Counted from the stretch's first letter, positions 26,965 to 35,424 are shown. The stretch: 64,000 nt of DNA from 3-1-20CM-4-69-9 sp963833655 (GCA_963833655.1 CAWHYL010000007.1:558001-622000); one strand, 5' to 3'. The notes: generated by a model from the letters alone, not told the origin. Translations and numbers: made by a program.

Positions 26965-27767
26965 CAGCGGCGCGCCTTCTTCTTGCGCTTCACGCGCCGC
27001 GGCTGCTCGGCCGGCTGCGTCTTCGGTGCGACGGCCGGCGCAGGCGCCTCGACCTCCTTCGACGGCGTGCGGGAAGACCGTTTCTCCTGTGGCGCAGGCG
27101 CGCCCATCTTCGGGATGAGCCGCCGCGTGATCAGCCCCTGCCCGACCGTCCACAGGTTGGTCGTCATCCAGTAGAGGACGAGCCCGGCCGGGAACCGGGC
27201 GATCACGAAGATGAAGGCGAACGGCAGCACGTACATGATGATCCGCTGCGACTGCTGCATCGACCCCGACATGAAATACGTGGAGGCGAGCTGGCTCGCG
27301 ACGTACACCGCGAGCAGGATGTAGCCCGACCAGTGGCTCGTCACGTGCGCCGCGATGCTCGGCACGAAGTGCAGCCAGGAGAGGTTGCCGGCCGGCGGAT
27401 GCTTCGCGAAGTTCCGCAGCGTGTAGTAGAGGCCGATGAAGATCGGGAACTGCGCCAGCAGCGGCAGGCACGACGACGCCGGGTTGATGTTGTTCTCCTT
27501 GTAGAACTTCATCAGCTCTTCGTTGAGCTTCTGGCGGTCGCCCTTGTACTTGCGCTGGATCTCCTTCATCTGCGGCGCGTGGGCCTGCATGCTCTGCATC
27601 GAGTGGATCTGCTTGACCGTCAGCGGGACGAGCAGCATCCGCACGAGAATCGTCAGTACGCAGATCGACCACGCCCAGGTGAACCCGATCGAGTGCAGCC
27701 CGTTGAGGATGTGCCGCAGCAGGTGCTCGAGCGGCTGCAGGATGTAGAGGAGCGAGAGCAGGGTCAT
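26964..27767 (-). CDS. yidC: Membrane protein insertase YidC
   Basis: A 267-aa Gram-positive-type insertase without a large periplasmic domain. TM1 (GFTWAWSICVLTILVRMLLV) contains the conserved groove Arg, a charged hairpin loop (QMKEIQRKYKGDRQKLNEE) follows, then four further TM segments. A long Lys/Arg tail (RRVKRKKKARR at the end) can contact ribosomes. ATG 27767 overlaps the yidD stop. No lipobox is present, unlike Bacillus SpoIIIJ. Confidence 0.95.
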   Translation of the reverse strand: MTLLSLLYILQPLEHLLRHILNGLHSIGFTWAWSICVLTILVRMLLVPLTVKQIHSMQSMQAHAPQMKEIQRKYKGDRQKLNEELMKFYKENNINPASSCLPLLAQFPIFIGLYYTLRNFAKHPPAGNLSWLHFVPSIAAHVTSHWSGYILLAVYVASQLASTYFMSGSMQQSQRIIMYVLPFAFIFVIARFPAGLVLYWMTTNLWTVGQGLITRRLIPKMGAPAPQEKRSSRTPSKEVEAPAPAVAPKTQPAEQPRRVKRKKKARR

Positions 27768-27994
27768 CCGAAGACCCGCTGGTCGTGCGCGTAGTCGACG
27801 CCGCCTCGGCTCCACGGATTGCACCGGAGCAGCCGCCACGCGGCGAGCACGGTGCCCTTGAAGAAACCGAACTCCTTGTACGCGTCGATTGCGTACTGCG
27901 AGCACGACGGGTGGTACTTGCAGCTGCCGGCCGGCAGGAACGGGCGGAGCGTCAGCCGGTACGCCCAGATCAGCGCCACGCCGAGATACCTCAC
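27764..27994 (-). CDS. yidD: Membrane protein insertion efficiency factor YidD
   Basis: A 76-aa peripheral membrane protein with the family's CKYHPSCSQYAIDAYKEFG cysteine motif and LRCNPWSRGGVD. It helps YidC-dependent insertion. The start at 27994 overlaps the rnpA stop, and the stop overlaps the yidC ATG. Order rpmH-rnpA-yidD-yidC is conserved across bacteria. Confidence 0.95.
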   Translation of the reverse strand: MRYLGVALIWAYRLTLRPFLPAGSCKYHPSCSQYAIDAYKEFGFFKGTVLAAWRLLRCNPWSRGGVDYAHDQRVFG

Positions 27995-28338
27995 GCGGCG
28001 GCCTTCCCCAGCACCTCGTCGACCCGCTCGCCGAGCCAGTCGAACCCATTCGCGGCGACCGCCTCGGAGAGGCCGGGCTTGGCGATCAGCACGTAGTCAC
28101 GGCCGGCGGGCACCCGCTCGAGGCGCTCGCGCCAGAGCTCGCGCAGCTGCCGCTTGATCTTGTTTCGCGCGACGGCGTTGCCCGCAGCCTTCGGTACCGC
28201 GAGGCCGAGGCGAGGGTCACCGGGCTCGTCACCGCGGTCGAACCAGTAGAGGACGAGAAAGCGCGTGGACGTCGAGCGTCCCTGCCGGTAGACGGCGTCG
28301 AAGTCTCGCGAGCGAGACAGGCGATGCCGGCGTTGCAC
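27991..28338 (-). CDS. rnpA: Ribonuclease P protein component
   Basis: A 115-aa basic protein that supports the RNase P RNA in 5' maturation of tRNA. The RNR motif is intact (ARNKIKRQLRELWRE), and the N-terminal DFDAVYRQGRS and RLGLAVPKAAGNAV match the family. GTG 28338 (VQRRHRLSRSRDF) gives the expected N-terminus. It begins 9 nt after the rpmH stop, as in other genomes. The longer upstream frame is the shadow of rpmH and the oriC region. Confidence 0.95.
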   Translation of the reverse strand: MQRRHRLSRSRDFDAVYRQGRSTSTRFLVLYWFDRGDEPGDPRLGLAVPKAAGNAVARNKIKRQLRELWRERLERVPAGRDYVLIAKPGLSEAVAANGFDWLGERVDEVLGKAAA

Positions 28339-28346
28339 GTCGTTCT

Positions 28347-28481
28347 CTACGCGGAGAGACGCTTCCGGCCCCTGGCGCGACGGCGCTTGAGGATGGCGCG
28401 GCCCGCGCGCGTCGACATGCGGGCGCGGAATCCGTGCCGACGCTTCCGTCGGCGCACGTTGGGCTGGTACGTCCGTTTCAC
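28347..28481 (-). CDS. rpmH: 50S ribosomal protein L34
   Basis: A 44-residue protein starting VKRTYQPNVRRRKR and ending GRKRLSA, the standard L34 sequence. GTG start at 28481, TAG stop 28347-28349. It is the first gene of the leftward origin operon. A short leader contains a hairpin and a likely promoter that overlaps a perfect DnaA box. Confidence 0.97.
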   Translation of the reverse strand: MKRTYQPNVRRRKRRHGFRARMSTRAGRAILKRRRARGRKRLSA

Positions 28482-28501
28482 GAGGTCGAGAGGAACGAAA
28501 T

Positions 28502-28518
28502 TGCCCCAAAGAGGGGCA
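28502..28518 (-). other. Hairpin in the rpmH leader
   Basis: TGCCCC (28502-28507) and GGGGCA (28513-28518) form a perfect 6-bp stem with a 5-nt loop between the predicted promoter and the rpmH start. In the leftward transcript it is followed by AATTTCGTT, giving a weak terminator-like appearance. It could tune expression of the ribosomal protein operon. Only the structure is seen; regulation is inferred. Confidence 0.4.
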
Positions 28519-28529
28519 GTGGTCGGGCC

Positions 28530-28558
28530 AGTATAGATGAGGGCCGCTGCACACAGTT
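28530..28558 (-). promoter_or_regulatory. Probable promoter of the rpmH-rnpA-yidDC-jag-rsmG-parAB operon
   Basis: On the minus strand TATACT (28535-28530) is a good -10 hexamer, and the region 17 nt upstream (28558-28553, AACTGT) would be a weak -35. That region overlaps the perfect DnaA box at 28557-28565, so DnaA binding would compete with RNA polymerase here. The hexamer is seen; the regulation is inference. Confidence 0.45.
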
Positions 28559-28758
28559 ATCCACAGCCGGGGCTGTGCGAAGTGCCTCCAAATGTGACGA
28601 ACGGTCACGCTTCCTCCACAGGTGTGGAGAGTGGTGTGGAGTGAGCGAAATCCCTGCAAATCCCGCGAATTTCTTCCCCAGTATCCACGCATTGTCGGCC
28701 TTCGGGCACGCTGGTATGCTCGCCGCTTCCCCGAGCCGGAGAGGAGTGGTACGGCGGC

Positions 28759-30120
28759 GTGAATCGCCCCATCGAGCTGACCGCGGAAAGTCTGTGGAGT
28801 GAGGTTGCCGGTCGGCTCAAGGGGGCCCTCAACGAGACCACGTACCGCACCTGGTTCGCCGAGGCCGAGGGAATCGAGCTCTCGGACGACACCTTCATCC
28901 TCGGCGTTCCCAACGACTTCACGCGTGAGTGGATCGAGGGGCACTTCCTCGGCCTGATCGGCGCTGCCGTCCGCGACGTCACCGGGCAGGAACGGCGCGT
29001 GGCGCTGACCGTCACCGAGCGCATGCCGGCGGACACGCCGAGCCCGACGGCAGAGGCGAAGCCGAGACAGGCGGCCGGCGGCGCAGCCGATGCCGGCATG
29101 AACCCGAAGTACACGTTCGACCTCTTCGTGATCGGGTCGTCGAACCGCTTCGCCCACGCGGCGGCTCTTGCGGTCGCGGAAGCGCCGGCACAGGCCTACA
29201 ACCCGCTCTTCATCTACGGCGGTACGGGCCTCGGGAAGACACATCTGATGCAGGCGATCGCACAGTACGTCGGCGAGCACTCGGGCGACCTGTCGGTGAA
29301 GTACGTCACCAGCGAGACGTTCATGAACGACTTCATCAACTCGCTGCGCGACAAGCGGATCGAGGGGTTCAAGCAGCGCTACCGCACGTACGACCTGCTG
29401 CTCGTCGACGACGTGCAGTTCTTCGAGCACAAGGAGCGGATCCAGGAGGAGTTCTTCCACACCTTCAACTCGCTCTACGAGGCCGGCTCCCAGATCGTGA
29501 TGTCGTCGGACCGACCGCCACGCGACATCGCGACGCTCGAGGAGCGCCTGCGCTCACGCTTCGAATGGGGGCTGATCACCGACATCCAGCCACCCGATCT
29601 CGAGACGCGGATCGCGATCCTGCGCAAGAAGGTCAAGACGGACGGGATCCAGGTCGCCGACCCCCAGGTGCTCTCGTTCATCGCGTCGCGCATCTCGACC
29701 AACATCCGCGAGCTCGAGGGCGCGCTCACGCGTGTCGTCGCGTTCTCGTCGCTGACCGGCCGCTCCCTCTCGGTCGAGCTCGCCGAGGACGTGCTGAAGG
29801 ACGTGTTCCCCCAGGGCGAGGCCGCGGAGGTCTCGATCCGGCGCATCCAGGAGCTCGTGTCCGAGCGCTTCCAGCTGTCGATGGACGAGCTCTGCGGCGA
29901 CAAGCGCTCCCAGAACATCGTCTATCCCCGCCAGGTCGCGATGTACCTCTCGCGCGAGCTGACGGACTCCTCGCTGCCCAAGATCGGCAAGGAGTTCGGC
30001 GGCCGCGACCACACGACGGTCATCCACGCGACGTCCAAGATCGCCCGCCTGATCCGTGAGGACAGATCTGTCTACAACCTTGTGCAGGAATTGACCGCAC
30101 GTGTGAAGCAAGTCCGCTGA
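28759..30120 (+). CDS. dnaA: Chromosomal replication initiator DnaA
   Basis: A 453-aa AAA+ initiator. Domain I covers residues 1-85 (NETTYRTWFAEAEGIEL), a short linker reaches about 115, and the AAA+ domain carries Walker A GGTGLGKTHL and Walker B LLLVDDVQFF. Domain IV ends the protein with the DNA-binding signature GRDHTTVIHATSKI, consistent with recognition of the TTATCCACA boxes just upstream. GTG start at 28759, preceded by GGAGAGGAG. Domain II is short compared with Streptomyces DnaA. Confidence 0.98.
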   Translation: MNRPIELTAESLWSEVAGRLKGALNETTYRTWFAEAEGIELSDDTFILGVPNDFTREWIEGHFLGLIGAAVRDVTGQERRVALTVTERMPADTPSPTAEAKPRQAAGGAADAGMNPKYTFDLFVIGSSNRFAHAAALAVAEAPAQAYNPLFIYGGTGLGKTHLMQAIAQYVGEHSGDLSVKYVTSETFMNDFINSLRDKRIEGFKQRYRTYDLLLVDDVQFFEHKERIQEEFFHTFNSLYEAGSQIVMSSDRPPRDIATLEERLRSRFEWGLITDIQPPDLETRIAILRKKVKTDGIQVADPQVLSFIASRISTNIRELEGALTRVVAFSSLTGRSLSVELAEDVLKDVFPQGEAAEVSIRRIQELVSERFQLSMDELCGDKRSQNIVYPRQVAMYLSRELTDSSLPKIGKEFGGRDHTTVIHATSKIARLIREDRSVYNLVQELTARVKQVR

Positions 30121-30251
30121 GGGTCCGTGCCTGTTGACTCTCCTCGCCTCTCCACCATCTGCATCCCCTGCGAGAATGGCTCAACCAACAGGGAGAGGGC
30201 GTTCCTCCACGGGACCCACACCCCCTACGACTACAACGAGGTTTTTCTTAA

Positions 30252-31382
30252 ATGATTGAAACCAACACCATGGTGGGGACGGGGATGAAAGTCGTGTGCC
30301 AGCGCGAGGAGCTCTCGCAGAAGCTCGCGGTCGTCGCACGTGCGGTGTCGACCCGTGCGAGCGTGCAGATCCTCTCCGGCGTGCTGTTGCGCGCCGAGGC
30401 CGGGCGGCTGCACCTTGCGGCGACCGACATGGAGCTCTCGCTCCGCTCGTTCCTCGAGGCGCAGGTGGACGGTGACGGTGCGGTTGTCGTGCCGGGCCGG
30501 CTGCTCGTCGATCTCGTGCGGCTGCTGCCGGAGAGCGAGGTGACGATCGAGCATCGTGCCGACGAGAGCTCGGTGCACGTCACGTCGGGGTCGTCGACGT
30601 CGACGCTTCACACCTACGCGGCAGAGGACTTCCCGCGCCTCCCGGACCTCGACGCTGTCGGGACGTTCACGGTCGACCGCGAGTCGCTGATCAACACGGT
30701 CACGCGTGTCGCACGCTCCGCGTCACGTGACGAGTCGCGGCCGGTGCTGACGGGGATCCTCGTCCGCTTCGAGGCGGGCAAGCTCGTGATGGCGGCGACG
30801 GACTCGTACCGGCTGTCCGTGAAGGAGACGGCCCTGTCGGGTGAGGTACCCGAGTTGGAAGCGATCATTCCGGCGCGTGCGCTCGCGGAGCTCGGACGCA
30901 TCGCGCAGTCGGGCGACTCGATCGAGCTCGGCGTCCACGAGAACCAGGTCGTGTTCGCTGCCGACGACGTCTGGCTGACGACACGCCGGATCGACGGGCA
31001 GTTCCCCAACTACAAGCAGCTGCTGCCGGAGGCGTTCGAGCACGAGCTCGCGCTGCCGCGGGGCGAGCTGCTCGACGTCGTACGCCGGGTCGGCGTGATG
31101 GTGCAGCGCACCTCGCCGATCCAGTTGCGGTTCGCCGAGGGAGAGCTCACCGTCTACGCGCGCACGCAGGACGTCGGTGAGGCAAAGGAGTCGGTCCCGG
31201 TGCAGTTCTCCGGCGAGCCGATGGAGATCGGCTTCAACGCGGAGTTCCTGCGCGAAGGGATCGAGTCGATCAGCGCCGACGACTTGCAGCTGAAGTTGAT
31301 CTCGCCATTGCGGCCGGCGGTGATTGAGGGTGGCGAGGACGACCCGACGTACCTGATCATGCCGATCAGGCTGCCAGGGTAG
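30252..31382 (+). CDS. dnaN: DNA polymerase III beta sliding clamp
   Basis: A 376-aa clamp made of three tandem clamp folds. Recognisable pieces are the first-domain VLSGVLLRAEAGRLHLAATD-like strand pair, the central RPVLTGILVRFEAGKLVMAATDSYRL, and the C-terminal LISPLRPAVIEG and YLIMPIRL. The ATG at 30252 has GAGG 9 nt upstream. ATG 30285 (MKVVCQREELSQKL) would match the usual length and N-terminus, with GGACGGGG just before it, so initiation at 30285 is quite possible. The 131-bp upstream gap contains TTGACT (30134-30139) but no convincing -10. Confidence 0.96.
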   Translation: MIETNTMVGTGMKVVCQREELSQKLAVVARAVSTRASVQILSGVLLRAEAGRLHLAATDMELSLRSFLEAQVDGDGAVVVPGRLLVDLVRLLPESEVTIEHRADESSVHVTSGSSTSTLHTYAAEDFPRLPDLDAVGTFTVDRESLINTVTRVARSASRDESRPVLTGILVRFEAGKLVMAATDSYRLSVKETALSGEVPELEAIIPARALAELGRIAQSGDSIELGVHENQVVFAADDVWLTTRRIDGQFPNYKQLLPEAFEHELALPRGELLDVVRRVGVMVQRTSPIQLRFAEGELTVYARTQDVGEAKESVPVQFSGEPMEIGFNAEFLREGIESISADDLQLKLISPLRPAVIEGGEDDPTYLIMPIRLPG

Positions 31383-31472
31383 GTGGGGTGTGTGGTCGAA
31401 GCGACAGCGCGAAGGCAGACGGCCGCACGGCTTCGATGGTCGGCGTCGCCCGACGATGCCTCAGCCGGCTAA

Positions 31473-32534
31473 CTGATCGTCTCGACGGTCTCGCTCCGCA
31501 ACATCCGGTCGTACTCGCGTCTCGATCTCGACCTCGAGCCGGGACTGGTCCTCGTCGTGGGCGACAACGGCGCCGGGAAGACCAACCTGCTCGAGTCGCT
31601 GCACGTGGGCACGCAGGGCTTCTCTCCCCGCACGCGCGCGGATGCGCAGTTGGTGCGCTTCGGCGAGCCCGCCGGCCGCATCGCCTTGCACGGTCGCCGC
31701 GGCGAGAGGGCGCTCGAGCTCGAGCTGACGGTTGCCGTCGGCGAGGGGAAGCGTGCGAAGCTCAACGGCGCGCCGCTTCGGGCGGCCGAGCAGCTGAGGT
31801 CGGAGGTCGCGACGCTCGTCTTCACGCCTGATCGACTCGCTGTCGTGAAGGGCGGGCCGGCAGTGCGGCGGGCGTATTTCGACCGCGCGCTCGGACGGCT
31901 CGCACCCGCGCGCGCGCAACTGCCGACGGAGTACGCGGCTGCAGTCGCGCAACGCAACGCGGCGCTTCGCCGCGTCGCCGGCGGCTATTCGTCTCGCGAT
32001 GCGCTCGCGCCCTGGACGGAGCAGGTCGCCGCGCTCGGCCGCGGGCTCGTCGAGGCGCGCGGCGAGGTGATCGCCGCCCTCGCACCCGGGTTCGCCGAAG
32101 GGGCAGCCGAGCTCGGCCTGCCGTCGGCGCGGATGACATACGAGGGCGAGCTGCCGACGGTTGAAGCGCTCGAGGCACGGCTCGACCGCGACGTCGAGCG
32201 CGGCTCGACCGGCCTCGGGCCGCACCTCGACGACGTCGTCCTGACGAGCGGCACCCGTGATCTGCGCAGCTTCGGATCGCAGGGCGAACAGCGTCTGACA
32301 GTCCTGGCCCTCCTGTTGGCGGAGGCGGAGCTGATCGCCGCTCGGCGGGGGTTTGCGCCGTTGCTGTTGCTCGACGACGTGCTCTCCGAGCTCGATCCGA
32401 ATCGCCGGCGCGTGCTCGCGGAGCGCGTGCAGGGGACGGGTCAGACCCTCGTCACCGCAACGCAGTCGTCGTCGTTGCCGGTCGAGCCGTCGCAGCTGCT
32501 CGAGGTCACGCCGGGGCTGGTGACGGCCGCGTGA
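31473..32534 (+). CDS. recF: DNA replication/repair protein RecF with CTG start
   Basis: A 353-aa SMC-like ATPase that loads RecA at gaps. Walker A is VVGDNGAGKTNLLE, and the signature/Walker B region is SQGEQRLTVLALLLAEAEL and LLLLDDVLSELD. The conserved N-terminus VSTVSLRNIRSYSRLDLDL is fully in frame, but the only initiator ahead of it is CTG 31473, because TAA lies immediately upstream. The first in-frame GTG (31557) would remove the first strand and start inside Walker A. It therefore appears to use CTG. Follows dnaN in the conserved order. Confidence 0.93.
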   Translation: MIVSTVSLRNIRSYSRLDLDLEPGLVLVVGDNGAGKTNLLESLHVGTQGFSPRTRADAQLVRFGEPAGRIALHGRRGERALELELTVAVGEGKRAKLNGAPLRAAEQLRSEVATLVFTPDRLAVVKGGPAVRRAYFDRALGRLAPARAQLPTEYAAAVAQRNAALRRVAGGYSSRDALAPWTEQVAALGRGLVEARGEVIAALAPGFAEGAAELGLPSARMTYEGELPTVEALEARLDRDVERGSTGLGPHLDDVVLTSGTRDLRSFGSQGEQRLTVLALLLAEAELIAARRGFAPLLLLDDVLSELDPNRRRVLAERVQGTGQTLVTATQSSSLPVEPSQLLEVTPGLVTAA

Positions 32535-32968
32535 TCGAACGTGTCGGCGCCGCCGTCAGCCGCGAGCTCGGACGTTTCGGGCCCGCCGAGGGCATGGCGC
32601 CCGTCGTGGAAGCGTGGCCGAGCGCGGTCGGCCCCGAGATCGCGCGCAACGCCTGGCCGGCGCGGCTCGCGCGAGACGGGACGCTGCACGTCCACACCAC
32701 GGACTCGATCTGGGCGTTCGAGCTCAAGAGCCGGGCGGAGGAGATCCGCGCGCGGCTCGGCGAGCACGCGCCGCCGCGGCTCTCGTTTGCGCCCGGTCCG
32801 GTTCCCGAGCCGCTTGGCGCGGCGCCGGAGACGACTCCGACGGCACCCCTCCAGCCGGGGCCGGAGCACGTCGCGCGAGCCGACTCACTCGCGCGAGCGA
32901 TTCGTGACGACGAGCTGCGCAAAGTGGTCGCAAAAGCGATTGCTTTCAGCTTGGCAAACACGGGCTGA
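32531..32968 (+). CDS. dciA: DciA-like replicative helicase loader (DUF721)
   Basis: A 145-aa protein with the DUF721 core (WPSAVGPEIARNAWPARLARDGTLHVHTTDSIWAFELK). DciA recruits the replicative helicase DnaB in bacteria lacking DnaC/DnaI. GTG 32531 overlaps the recF stop (GTGA), and gyrB follows, the usual actinobacterial arrangement. The C-terminal half is proline-rich then helical (ARAIRDDELRKVVAKAIAF), and may contact DNA or DnaB. Confidence 0.88.
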   Translation: MIERVGAAVSRELGRFGPAEGMAPVVEAWPSAVGPEIARNAWPARLARDGTLHVHTTDSIWAFELKSRAEEIRARLGEHAPPRLSFAPGPVPEPLGAAPETTPTAPLQPGPEHVARADSLARAIRDDELRKVVAKAIAFSLANTG

Positions 32969-32981
32969 CGACCGCTCGTTC

Positions 32982-32990
32982 TGGTACAAT
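32982..32990 (+). promoter_or_regulatory. Extended -10 promoter of gyrB-gyrA
   Basis: TGGTACAAT (32982-32990) is a good extended -10 element (TGn-TACAAT), about 40 nt before the gyrB ATG. No convincing -35 is spaced 16-18 nt upstream, as expected for the extended class. The 62-bp gap between dciA and gyrB is low in GC compared with its surroundings (TACAATTC, GGGCTTTTTTC), which fits a promoter. Confidence 0.5.
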
Positions 32991-33030
32991 TCGGCGTGCC
33001 CGCAAGTAGGGAATTTGCAGGGCTTTTTTC

Positions 33031-35424
33031 ATGACTGAAGCCACTTACACCGCCAAGGACATCACTGTTCTCGAAGGTCTCGAGCCGGTCCGGCTGCGGC
33101 CCGGCATGTACATCGGCTCGACCGGCGCCCGCGGTCTTCATCACCTGGTCTACGAGGTGGTCGACAACAGCGTCGACGAGGCGCTCGCGGGGCGCAACGA
33201 CAAGATCGAGGTGACGCTCCATCCGGACAACTCGGTGACCGTCCGCGACTACGGCTCGGGCATTCCCGTCGACATGATGGCCGACCAGGGCATGTCCGCC
33301 CTGACGGTCGTCCTGACGAAGCTCCACGCGGGCGGCAAGTTCGGGGGCGAGGACGCGGCCTACAAGGTCTCCGGCGGGCTGCACGGTGTCGGCGTCTCCG
33401 TCGTCAACGCCCTCTCGGAGTGGTTGATCGCCGAGGTGCGCCGCGGCGGGAAGGTGTACCGCCAGGAATTCGCGCGCGGAGTGCCGGGCGGGGACGTCGA
33501 GGTCGTCGGCAAGGCCGAGAAAGGCGACACCGGCACGACGATCATGTTCCTTCCCGACGCCGAGGTTTTCGAGGAGGTCGAGTACTCTGCCGACACGCTG
33601 CAGCAGCGGCTGCGCGAGACGGCGTTCCTGACGCGCGGGCTGCGCATCGTCCTCACCGACGAGCGAGCCGGCGGGGAGCAGGTCGAGTTCCACTACGAGG
33701 GCGGCATCCGCGACTTCGTCGCGCACGTGAACTCGACCAAGGACGGCATCCACAAGCGCATCGTCTTCTTCGAGGGCGAGAACGACCAGGGGAACGTCGA
33801 GGTTGCGATGCAGTGGAACGCCTCGTACCAGGAGTCCGTCTACACCTTTGCCAACAACATCAACACGCACGAGGGCGGCTCACATCTCTCGGGCTTCAAC
33901 GCGGCGCTGACACGCACGCTGAACAAGGTCGCGCGCGACATGGGCCTGCTCAAGGAGAAGGAGGACAACCTCGAAGGCGACGATGTGCGCGAGGGTCTGG
34001 CCGCCGTCGTCTCCGTGAAGCTGCAGGATCCGCAGTTCGAGGGCCAGACGAAGACCAAGCTCGGGAACCCGTGGGTGAAGGGCTTCGTCGAGTCGACGGT
34101 CAACTCCAAGCTTTCCGAGTTCCTCGAGGAGAACCCCACCGACGCGAAGCAGATCATCACGAAGGCGATCTCCGCCGCCCGCGCCCGCCAGGCAGCGCGC
34201 AAAGCGCGTGACCTGACGCGGCGGAAGGGCGCGTTCGGCGGCGAGATCGCGAAGAAGTTCGCCGACTGCCAGGTGCGTGACCCGGAGCTCGCAGAGATGT
34301 TCATCGTCGAGGGGAACTCCGCCGGCGGCGCTGCGAAAGACGCGCGCGACAAGTCGAACCAGGCGATCCTGCCTCTGCGCGGGAAGATCATCAACTCCGA
34401 GAAGAACCGCATCGACAAGGTGCTGTCCAACTCGGAGGTTCAGCTCCTGGTGCAGGTGATCGGCACCGGCATCGGTGAGGAGTTCGACATCGCGAAGCTC
34501 CGCTACCACCGCGTGATCGTCATGACCGACGCCGACGTCGACGGTGCGCACATCCGGACGCTTGTGCTCACCTTTCTGTATCGGCACATGCCCGAGCTGT
34601 TCGAGCGCGGACACGTTTACATCGCCGTTCCGCCGCTGTACCTCGCGCGTCTCGGCAACCAGCAGAACTACCTCGAGAAGGAGTCGCAGCTCGAAGAGCT
34701 GCTGGTCCGCGAGCGGTTCGGCGACCTGCGGATCCAGGCGCGCGACAACGCGGAGGTCAAGCTCACCGAGGCCCGGTACGCACGGTTCGCGCGCACGCTG
34801 AGCGAGTACGTCGGCTGGGCCGCGCGCCTACGCTCCGACTTCGGCCACCAGGCCGCGGACTTCGTGCTGTCGCACCGGCTCGTCGAATCCGACGCGATGT
34901 CCGCAGTCGACGCCGTGAGCGCGATCGCTGCGGCAGCGCCGAACGGCTACAAGCTCGAGGCCGAAGCCGACGGGGAGCAGCTGAAGATCCGCGTCATCGA
35001 GACCGAGACGAGCGCCATGCACAACGTCGTCGTCCCCGCCGAGCTGTTCGACTCACCGATCTATGACCGCGTGCGCAAGACGTATGCCCGTCTCGCCGAC
35101 ATCGTCGGCGGACTGCCACCGTACTCGTTGAGATACGGGAAGCAGTCGCTGGAGGCGCTCACGTTCGAGGAGCTGCGCGACGGCGCGCTGACGCTCGCGA
35201 AGAGCGGCATTCAGATCACCCGGTTCAAGGGCCTGAGCGAGATGAACGCGACCGAGCTCTGGGCGACGACGATGGACCCTGCGCGCCGCATGCTCGTCCG
35301 CGTCGACGTCGAGGACGCGGCGGCGGCGGACCTCTGGTTCTCGCGGCTGATGGGCGACGAGGTCGAGCCGCGCCGGTTGTTCATCGAGCAAAACGCGCTG
35401 GACGTCAGAAACCTCGATGTCTGA
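33031..35424 (+). CDS. gyrB: DNA gyrase subunit B (long form with TOPRIM insertion)
   Basis: A 797-aa ATPase subunit of gyrase. The GHKL domain has VVDNSVDEALAG and GGLHGVGVSVVNALS. TOPRIM has IVEGNSAGGAAKDARDKSNQ-type residues and DADVDGAHIRTL. After RLGNQQNYLEKE come about 165 extra residues before ITRFKGLSEMNATELW, an insertion like that in E. coli GyrB and absent from the 640-690-aa GyrB of most Gram-positives. The usual QRYKGLGEMN reads TRFKGLSEMN. ATG 33031 overlaps nothing upstream; the stop overlaps gyrA by 8 nt. Confidence 0.97.
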   Translation: MTEATYTAKDITVLEGLEPVRLRPGMYIGSTGARGLHHLVYEVVDNSVDEALAGRNDKIEVTLHPDNSVTVRDYGSGIPVDMMADQGMSALTVVLTKLHAGGKFGGEDAAYKVSGGLHGVGVSVVNALSEWLIAEVRRGGKVYRQEFARGVPGGDVEVVGKAEKGDTGTTIMFLPDAEVFEEVEYSADTLQQRLRETAFLTRGLRIVLTDERAGGEQVEFHYEGGIRDFVAHVNSTKDGIHKRIVFFEGENDQGNVEVAMQWNASYQESVYTFANNINTHEGGSHLSGFNAALTRTLNKVARDMGLLKEKEDNLEGDDVREGLAAVVSVKLQDPQFEGQTKTKLGNPWVKGFVESTVNSKLSEFLEENPTDAKQIITKAISAARARQAARKARDLTRRKGAFGGEIAKKFADCQVRDPELAEMFIVEGNSAGGAAKDARDKSNQAILPLRGKIINSEKNRIDKVLSNSEVQLLVQVIGTGIGEEFDIAKLRYHRVIVMTDADVDGAHIRTLVLTFLYRHMPELFERGHVYIAVPPLYLARLGNQQNYLEKESQLEELLVRERFGDLRIQARDNAEVKLTEARYARFARTLSEYVGWAARLRSDFGHQAADFVLSHRLVESDAMSAVDAVSAIAAAAPNGYKLEAEADGEQLKIRVIETETSAMHNVVVPAELFDSPIYDRVRKTYARLADIVGGLPPYSLRYGKQSLEALTFEELRDGALTLAKSGIQITRFKGLSEMNATELWATTMDPARRMLVRVDVEDAAAADLWFSRLMGDEVEPRRLFIEQNALDVRNLDV

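Larger units (their letters stand above)
28482..28758. other. oriC: Probable replication origin (oriC), rpmH-dnaA intergenic region
   Basis: This 277-bp gap between divergent rpmH and dnaA has a perfect DnaA box TTATCCACA (28557-28565). Box-like 9-mers lie at 28612-28620 (TCCTCCACA), 28623-28631 (complement of CTCTCCACA), 28635-28643 (complement of CACTCCACA) and 28681-28689 (GTATCCACG). Another (complement of CACTCCACA) lies at 28793-28801 inside dnaA. A relatively AT-rich stretch at 28648-28685 could unwind. Gene strand also flips here. The 131-bp dnaA-dnaN gap has no comparable boxes, so the origin is placed on this side of dnaA. Confidence 0.75.

Noticed and set aside
30090..30112. CACGTG-centred sequence near the dnaA 3' end as a parS site
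   Set aside because: Only the central CACGTG and a few outer bases match TGTTTCACGTGAAACA; too weak to call. The similar GCACGTGAAC at 33724 is also only a half match.
30121..30251. dnaA-dnaN gap as the origin or a strong dnaN promoter
   Set aside because: It lacks DnaA boxes; TTGACT (30134-30139) has no good -10 at proper spacing. The rpmH-dnaA gap is much richer in boxes.
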